Source: Mycobacterium sp. | GTDB taxonomy: Bacteria > Actinomycetota > Actinomycetes > Mycobacteriales > Mycobacteriaceae | Direction: 5' to 3' | Length of the DNA stretch: 35,518 bases | NCBI RefSeq assembly: GCF_019247635.1 | Contig: NZ_JAFBAR010000068.1 | Span: 1 to 35,518 of the forward strand | Shown here: positions 30,507 to 35,518 of the stretch, piece after piece | Numbering within the stretch: the first letter of the stretch is position 1 | Layout: each line of letters starts with the position of its first letter | Position numbers and translations under genes: made by a program | The notes under the pieces: model-generated | Databases searched by the model: none | Told to the model about the DNA's origin: nothing | The model's input: only the letters and a program-made list of their open reading frames with translations

Positions 30507-31877
30507 ATGCGTAGCGAAAAGATGGCGTTGGTGGCGTTCATGCAGGCAGGAAGCACCTCGGTGTACGCGGGGTCGTGGCGGCATCCCGCGACCGAACATC
30601 GCTACCTCGATGCCTCCTATTACGCGAAGATCGGGCGCCAGCTGGAAGAAGGGTGCTTCGACCTGATGTTCTTCGACGACCGCTTGGCCATGCCGGGGGT
30701 GTACGGCGGTTCGGTGGCCGAGGCGGTGTACCACGGCGCGCGCCCGGTCAAGCTCGACCTCGGCATCGTGCTGGGGGTGCTTGCGCAGGCGACGTCGCGG
30801 ATCGGCCTCGGGGCGACCTACTCGACCACCTATTACCCGCCGTTCCATGTGGCCCGCACCTTCGCCACCCTGGACCATCTGTCCGGCGGCCGGGCTGCCT
30901 GGAACGTGGTGACCTCGGTCAACGACAGCGAGGCCCAGAACTTCGGGGTGGACGCCCATCTGGCCCACGACGAACGCTACGACCGTGCCGACGAATTCAT
31001 GGATGTGGTGACCGGACTGTGGGACACCTGGGAGGACGACGCGATACTGCACGACAGGGCGTCCGGCCACTACGCCCACCCCGCCAAGGTGCACGAGCTC
31101 GGGCACGTCGGCCGATACTTCTCGGCGCGCGGACCGTTGACCGTGCCGCGTACCCCACAGGGCCGGCCAGTGGTCATCCAAGCCGGATCGTCGGGCCGTG
31201 GCCGTGAATTCGCTTCGCGCTGGGCGGAATTGATCTTTACCGGCGACCCCGGCGTCGAAGTCGCGCGCAGCCACTACGCGGACCAGAAGGCGCGCATTGC
31301 CGACGCCGGGCGTGATCCCGCATCGGTGCGGATCTGCCCGATGGCCTACGCTGTCGTCGGCGAATCCGAGGCCCACGCCAAGGATCGCGAAGCTTTGTTC
31401 CTCAACGATCTGGTCGACCCCATGGCATCGCTCACACTCCTGTCCGAGTTGATGAATTACGACTTCGCCCAACATGATCTCGACGACCCGGTCACCGACG
31501 AACTCATCGCGGGGGTCTCCGGCATCAGGGGACTGGTGCAGAACCTGCGCACGCACATTTCTGTTGGGGGCGGGGGCAGGCCGGTGACCGTGCGCGACCT
31601 GGCCGGTCACCGCGCCACCCTACTGCAGGGGCCGCGTTTCGTCGGCACCGGCGAGCAGGTCGCCGATCAGATGGCAGACTGGTTCCAAAGCGGGGCGTGC
31701 GACGGATTCGTGCTGGCCGCAACGCATCTGCCGGGTGCGTTTGAAGATGTCGTGCGCATGGTGGTGCCAGTACTGCAACGTCGTGGGCTGTTCCGGACCG
31801 AGTACGAGTCGTCGACGCTGCGGGGACACCTTGGTCTGCAACGACCTTCGAATGCCCGGGTGCATGTCAATGCTTGA
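30507..31877 (+). CDS. NtaA/SnaA/DszA-family flavin monooxygenase
   Basis: 456 residues from ATG 30507, set by the promoter 7 bases upstream. Two-component, FMNH2-dependent luciferase-fold monooxygenase: ALVAFMQAGSTSVYAGSWRH, FDLMFFDDRLAMPGVYGG, GLGATYSTTYYPPFHVARTF, LDHLSGGRAAWNVVTSVNDS, ERYDRADEFMDVVTGLWDTW and VVIQAGSSGRGREFASRWAE are the family's diagnostic blocks. Relatives act on nitrilotriacetate, EDTA, dibenzothiophene sulfone or pristinamycin, cutting C-N or C-S bonds. They need a separate flavin reductase, which is not in the window. The end overlaps the next start by 14 bases, forming an operon with the CoA-transferase and lyase genes. Confidence 0.88.
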   Translation: MRSEKMALVAFMQAGSTSVYAGSWRHPATEHRYLDASYYAKIGRQLEEGCFDLMFFDDRLAMPGVYGGSVAEAVYHGARPVKLDLGIVLGVLAQATSRIGLGATYSTTYYPPFHVARTFATLDHLSGGRAAWNVVTSVNDSEAQNFGVDAHLAHDERYDRADEFMDVVTGLWDTWEDDAILHDRASGHYAHPAKVHELGHVGRYFSARGPLTVPRTPQGRPVVIQAGSSGRGREFASRWAELIFTGDPGVEVARSHYADQKARIADAGRDPASVRICPMAYAVVGESEAHAKDREALFLNDLVDPMASLTLLSELMNYDFAQHDLDDPVTDELIAGVSGIRGLVQNLRTHISVGGGGRPVTVRDLAGHRATLLQGPRFVGTGEQVADQMADWFQSGACDGFVLAATHLPGAFEDVVRMVVPVLQRRGLFRTEYESSTLRGHLGLQRPSNARVHVNA

Positions 31878-33054
31878 TGGCGTGCGGGTGCTCGACCTCG
31901 CCACGCTGGCGGCCGCTCCGCTGGTCGCGACGTACCTCGGGGAGTTCGGCGCCGACGTCATCAAGGTCGAGGAGCCGCGTCATGGCGACCCGATCCGTGG
32001 GTGGGGCAACCAGCGCGACGGCATCGGCCTGATGTGGAAGTCGATCTCGCGCAACAAACGGTCCATCACGCTCGACCTGCGCTGCGCCGAAGGGCAGGAC
32101 CTGGTGCGCCGGCTGGTCGAGCACGCCGACGTCGCCATCTTCAACACCCGTCCGCAGACACTGCGCAAATGGGGGCTGGATTACCAGAGCCTGCGTGTGG
32201 TGAACGACCGGATCGTGATGCTGCACATCACCGGCTACGGCTTGACGGGTCCGAAGAGCGAGCGGCCCGGCTTCGGCACGCTCGGGGAGGCGATGAGCGG
32301 TTTCGCACACATCACCGGGCAGGCCGGCGGACCGCCCACGCTGCCGCCGTTCATGCTGGCTGACGGCGTGGCATCGTTGAACGCCGCCTACGCGGTGCTG
32401 ATGGCGCTGTACCACCGCGACGTGCACGGTGCGCCGGGCCAGCTGATCGACGTCAACCTGATCGACCCGCTGGCCCGGTTGCTGGAGCAGACGCTGTTGG
32501 GCTATGACCAGCTGGGGCTGGTGCCCGAGCGGGCCGGCAACCGGTGGGACATCTCCGCGCCACGGAACACCTATCGTACCGCCGACGGCCGGTGGCTGGC
32601 CATGTCCGGCAGCTCACCGGCGTTGGCGCTCAGAGTGTTTCGAGCGATCGGCCGGCACGACCTTCTGCAAGACGCCGACTTCTCGGATCCGCAACGCCGG
32701 CTGGCCAGGGCCGTGGAAGTCGACACCGTGGTAGCGGATTGGGTTGCGGCCAAGACGCTTTCGGAAGCTATGGAGGTCTTCGACGCGCACGACGTCGCGG
32801 CGGCTCCGGTTTACGACATCACCGACCTGGTGGGCGACGAGCAGCTCGCGCATCGTGGGGTGTTCGTATCTGTGCAGGATCAACAGCTCGGGCCGATGAC
32901 GGTCCAGGCGCCGGTTCCGCGGTTCTCGTCGGTGTCCGGGACCGTCGGCCACCTGGGTCCAGAGCTTGGCCAACACAATGCCGAGGTCTACGGCGAGTTG
33001 CTCGGCCTGGCCCGAGCTGACATTGACGACCTGCGCGCCCGTGGCGTGTTGTGA
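31864..33054 (+). CDS. CaiB/BaiF type III CoA-transferase
   Basis: 396 residues from ATG 31864; ATG 31870 is equally possible and neither has a clear ribosome site. Features of the family: VRVLDLATLAAAPLVATYLG, EFGADVIKVEEPRHGDP, RNKRSITLDLRCAEGQDLVR, LHITGYGLTGP and catalytic Asp167 in FMLADGVASLNAAYAVL, followed by the second lobe (DISAPRNTYRTADGRWLAMS). The Asp forms the acyl anhydride that moves CoA between carboxylic acids. Placed between a monooxygenase and a CitE-like lyase, it probably activates a dicarboxylate or branched acid for cleavage; mesaconate, itaconate or citramalate-type substrates are candidates only. Confidence 0.88.
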   Translation: MSMLDGVRVLDLATLAAAPLVATYLGEFGADVIKVEEPRHGDPIRGWGNQRDGIGLMWKSISRNKRSITLDLRCAEGQDLVRRLVEHADVAIFNTRPQTLRKWGLDYQSLRVVNDRIVMLHITGYGLTGPKSERPGFGTLGEAMSGFAHITGQAGGPPTLPPFMLADGVASLNAAYAVLMALYHRDVHGAPGQLIDVNLIDPLARLLEQTLLGYDQLGLVPERAGNRWDISAPRNTYRTADGRWLAMSGSSPALALRVFRAIGRHDLLQDADFSDPQRRLARAVEVDTVVADWVAAKTLSEAMEVFDAHDVAAAPVYDITDLVGDEQLAHRGVFVSVQDQQLGPMTVQAPVPRFSSVSGTVGHLGPELGQHNAEVYGELLGLARADIDDLRARGVL

Positions 33055-33067
33055 GAGAAGGAGATTC

Positions 33068-34012
33068 ATGAGCCAGCTGCTCCGCCGCTCGGAGCTCGCG
33101 GTGCCCGCGAGCAACGACAACATGTTCGAGAAGGGTGTCACCTGCGGGGCGGACCTGGTCTTCCTCGACCTCGAAGACGCGGTGCCGCCGGCGTTCAAAG
33201 AGGAATCGCGCGCCAAGGCGATCACCGCCCTCAACGACATCGACTGGGGACGGACCGTACGCGCCATCCGGATCAACGGCCTGGACACCCGGTGGTGCCA
33301 CGACGACGTCATCGACGTGGTGAGCAAGGCCGGCGCGAACCTCGACACGATCATCATCCCGAAGGCTCGCCGGGCCCGCGACGTCTGGTGGGTGGACGTT
33401 CTCCTCACGCAGCTGGAGGCGAAACTGGGCTTGCGCAAACAGATTCGGCTCGAAGTGCTCATCGAAGAGGTCGAGGGCCTGGCCAACGCCGAGGAGATCG
33501 CGGCAGCCAGCGCCCGGCTGGACGCACTGATCTTCGGCGTGGGCGACTTCTCACTGTCCCAGGGCGCCCGGGTGGACACCAACTTCGTCCCGCTCGGCGA
33601 ATATCCCGGAGAATTCTGGAATTACGCCCGCAACAAGGTGATCGTGGCGGCGCGCATCTCCGGCATCGACGCGATCGACGCGCCCTATCCCGACTACCGG
33701 GACCTCGCCGGCTATCAGCGCGACGCGCGACGGGCGTCGTTGCTGGGCTACACCGGGAAATGGGCGATTCATCCCGACCAGGTGCCGGTCGCCAACGAGG
33801 TGTACGCACCAACGGCCGACGAGATCGCCCGCGCGGAGGCTAATCTCGCCGCCTACCGCGAAGCCGAGACCAAGGGCCGCGGCGCCGTCGGGGTGAACGG
33901 GGTTCTCGTCGACGCCGCGCACGTGAAGCAAGCCGAGCAGGTGTTGGCGCGCGCGGCGTTGATCAACGGCAGCCGCGTTGACTCCGCGTCCAGGGTGAAG
34001 AAGTTCGAGTAA
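33068..34012 (+). CDS. HpcH/HpaI aldolase/citrate lyase family protein (CitE-like)
   Basis: 314 residues from ATG 33068 with AAGGAG at 33058-33063. A TIM-barrel CoA-ester lyase: RSELAVPASNDNMFEKG, LVFLDLEDAVPP (metal-binding Glu/Asp), VRAIRINGLDT (Arg), TIIIPKARRA, VLIEEVEGLANAEEIA (Glu), IFGVGDFSLSQG (Asp) and the C-terminal GKWAIHPDQVPVANE. These match stand-alone CitE-like proteins such as malyl-CoA and citramalyl-CoA lyases. The reaction would split a beta-hydroxy acyl-CoA into acetyl-CoA or propionyl-CoA plus a keto acid. That product can enter the methylcitrate cycle encoded convergently next door. Its stop lies 9 bp from the prpC stop. Confidence 0.88.
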   Translation: MSQLLRRSELAVPASNDNMFEKGVTCGADLVFLDLEDAVPPAFKEESRAKAITALNDIDWGRTVRAIRINGLDTRWCHDDVIDVVSKAGANLDTIIIPKARRARDVWWVDVLLTQLEAKLGLRKQIRLEVLIEEVEGLANAEEIAAASARLDALIFGVGDFSLSQGARVDTNFVPLGEYPGEFWNYARNKVIVAARISGIDAIDAPYPDYRDLAGYQRDARRASLLGYTGKWAIHPDQVPVANEVYAPTADEIARAEANLAAYREAETKGRGAVGVNGVLVDAAHVKQAEQVLARAALINGSRVDSASRVKKFE

Positions 34013-34021
34013 GGTGCGCCG

Positions 34022-35161
34022 TCACCGCAGAGTCGACGGCTTCAGCTGACGCTGTGGTGGGCCGACGTACTCGCTCAGCGGGCGGATCAACGCGTTGGAC
34101 GCGGTCTGCTCCATGATGTGAGCCGTCCACCCGGTGATGCGGCTCATCACGAAAATTGGTGTGAAGCAGCCGATGTCGAAGCCCATCAAGTGATAGGCCG
34201 GCCCGGTTGGAAAATCCAGGTTCGGCTTGATGCCGTTGGCGTCGGCCATGCCCCGCTCCAGGACCTCGTAGATGTCGAGCCACTTCTGGCCGTCGCGGGC
34301 CGCGGCGACGCGCTCCAGGGCCTTCTTCATGGTCGGCACGCGCGAGTCCCCGTTCTTGTACACGCGGTGCCCGAAGCCCATTATCTTGTCCTTGCGATCC
34401 AGCTTGCCCTGCAACCACTCTGACGCCTTGGCGGCCGTGCCGATCTCGATCATGTCGTGCATCACGGCTTCGTTGGCACCGCCGTGCAGTGGGCCTTTGA
34501 GCGCGCCGATGGCTGCCGTCACCGCGCTGTAGATGTCGGATTGAGTGGACGTGACTACCCGGGCGGCAAAGGTGGAGGCGTTGAAGCTGTGTTCGGCGTA
34601 GAGGATCATCGACTGCTCGAAGGCGTCGACGACGACCTGCTCGGGCACGTCACCGAAGCACATGTGCAGGAAATTCTGTGCATAGCTCATGTGGCTGTGT
34701 GGGGCGATGGGCGCCAAGCCGCTCCGGCGCCGCATGTCGGCGGCAACAACAGTGGGCAGCATCGCGTACATGCGCAGTGACTTGGCGTAATTGGCGCTCT
34801 CGGCGGGGTCTTCCGAGTCGGGGTCTTCGGCACCCAGGTAGCTGATCAAGGTGCGCACCACGTCCATCGGGTGGCACGTGTCGGGCAGTTTCTGCAGGAG
34901 CGACAGCGTGGACCGGTTCAGTCGGCGCGCGGCGCGTTCCCGCTGAGTGAACAGCGCCAGCTGTTGGTCGTTGGGCAGCTCGCCGTGCCAGAGCAGGTAG
35001 GCCACCTGCTCAAAGCTGCAGTGCGCCGCCAGATCCTGTACCGCGTATCCCCGGTAGGTCAGCGAGTTGGTCTCCGGGACCACCTTCGAGATCGAGGTAG
35101 TGTCCACGACGACACCCGCCAGTCCCTTGTAGATGCGGGGCTTGTCTTCGATGGCGCTCAT
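34022..35161 (-). CDS. prpC: 2-methylcitrate synthase PrpC
   Basis: 379 residues from ATG 35161. It condenses propionyl-CoA with oxaloacetate in the methylcitrate cycle. Citrate-synthase-fold motifs: KGLAGVVVDTTSISKVVPET, SLTYRGYAVQDLA, HGGANEAVMHDM (substrate His), MGFGHRVYKNGD (second catalytic His), LDFPTGPAYHLMGF (catalytic Asp) and SRITGWTAHIMEQ. The 379-residue length and the GLAGVVVDTT opening are those of PrpC/GltA1 rather than the larger GltA2 citrate synthase. ATG overlaps the prpB stop by 3 bases, so the genes are coupled. Confidence 0.93.
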   Translation of the reverse strand: MSAIEDKPRIYKGLAGVVVDTTSISKVVPETNSLTYRGYAVQDLAAHCSFEQVAYLLWHGELPNDQQLALFTQRERAARRLNRSTLSLLQKLPDTCHPMDVVRTLISYLGAEDPDSEDPAESANYAKSLRMYAMLPTVVAADMRRRSGLAPIAPHSHMSYAQNFLHMCFGDVPEQVVVDAFEQSMILYAEHSFNASTFAARVVTSTQSDIYSAVTAAIGALKGPLHGGANEAVMHDMIEIGTAAKASEWLQGKLDRKDKIMGFGHRVYKNGDSRVPTMKKALERVAAARDGQKWLDIYEVLERGMADANGIKPNLDFPTGPAYHLMGFDIGCFTPIFVMSRITGWTAHIMEQTASNALIRPLSEYVGPPQRQLKPSTLR

Positions 35162-35518
35162 GGCGCGACTCCTTCAAGAGCGAAGTTGTAGATATCGGAA
35201 TCGAATTCGGTGTATTCGGCGTAGTGCAGCAACCCGTAAAGCCGGCTGCGGTGCTGCATCCGATCTAGAAGATCGGATTGCGTTCCGGTGTCGGCGATTT
35301 CGCGAAGGCCGACCTCGACGGCATACATGGCCAGCCGCAGCGTGGTCACCGGGTAGATCACCACGTTGTAACCGATGTCGGACAGCTGCTTGGCGGTCAG
35401 CAACTGCGACTTGCCGAACTCGGTCATGTTGGCCAGCAACGGCGTATCCACCGCGGCCCGGAACTGCTCGAATTCGCGGGGCGTGTGCAGTGCTTCGGTG
35501 AAGATCAGGTCGGCGCCG
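35158..35518 (-). CDS. prpB: Methylisocitrate lyase PrpB, C-terminal part
   Basis: About 120 C-terminal residues; the start is outside the right edge. Visible segments ADLIFTEALHTPREFEQF, TPLLANMTEFGKSQLLTAKQ, DIGYNVVIYPVTTLRLAMYA and DIYNFALEGVAP are typical of PrpB in the isocitrate lyase superfamily. The enzyme splits 2-methylisocitrate into pyruvate and succinate. Its TGA lies within the prpC start (ATGA). prpD would be expected upstream, beyond the window. M. tuberculosis lacks prpB and uses isocitrate lyase for this step, so its presence here points to a different mycobacterium. Confidence 0.92.
   Translation of the reverse strand, partial: GADLIFTEALHTPREFEQFRAAVDTPLLANMTEFGKSQLLTAKQLSDIGYNVVIYPVTTLRLAMYAVEVGLREIADTGTQSDLLDRMQHRSRLYGLLHYAEYTEFDSDIYNFALEGVAP

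Noticed and set aside
30486..31610. Minus-strand open frame of 374 codons
   Set aside because: It is opposite the NtaA-type monooxygenase and has a biased His/Val/Gly composition with no domain; a GC artefact.
1..35518. CRISPR arrays, insertion sequences, rRNA or replication origins
   Set aside because: No regularly spaced repeats, transposase genes, rRNA segments or DnaA-box clusters were seen on either strand.

Overview
The window looks like chromosomal DNA of a non-tuberculous Mycobacterium. It is GC-rich, start codons are often GTG, and the proteins closely resemble M. tuberculosis families, including LpqH, TcrX/TcrY, ProXVWZ and the APH-type protein named FadE36. From 2989 to 21146 the gene order follows, in reverse orientation, a block I remember from M. 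tuberculosis (about Rv3765c back to the serine tRNA serX). Names based on that gene order rest on memory and were not searched.

Layout. (1) 1-2876: a MarR regulator divergent from a quinone-oxidoreductase-like gene with paired operators, a GH25-like muramidase with a phage-lysin-like tail, a YjbR protein, and two very small membrane proteins behind a promoter that fits the sigma-F consensus and ending at a textbook terminator. (2) 2989-7729: tcrX-tcrY, convergent lpqH, and a large alkyl-sulfatase-type metallo-beta-lactamase. (3) 7782-12681: a long hairpin element, then a five-gene minus-strand operon (APH-fold kinase, SDR, ACAD10/11-like acyl-CoA dehydrogenase, TetR, quinone oxidoreductase). 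It interrupts the gene order expected from M. tuberculosis and has the parts expected of a 4-oxo/4-hydroxyacyl-CoA degradation pathway. (4) 12728-21146: a histidine phosphatase, fadE36, a small membrane protein, the proXVWZ osmoprotectant transporter, a glycolipid-binding-like protein, tyrA, the tadA pair and tRNA-Ser(CGA).

(5) 21132-24608: accessory region beside the tRNA. The tRNA 3' end is duplicated 34 bp downstream, as at an attachment site, and is followed by a sulfotransferase, GtrA, a secreted GH5-like hydrolase and a YbjQ protein. (6) 24848-28840: an operon of sulfotransferase, metallo-beta-lactamase with an altered metal site, VOC protein and luciferase-like oxidoreductase. (7) 28853-29753: two small conserved proteins (DUF6941 and DUF2237). 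(8) 29794-34012: a GntR/FCD regulator divergent from a flavin monooxygenase, type III CoA-transferase and CitE-like lyase, with inverted repeats covering both promoters. (9) 34022-35518: prpC and the 3' part of prpB, from the methylcitrate cycle.

Taken together, the accessory parts deal mainly with acyl-CoA and propionate-linked catabolism and with sulfated metabolites. Many promoters place a TANNNT -10 box 6-7 bases before the start codon, the arrangement expected for leaderless mRNAs in mycobacteria.
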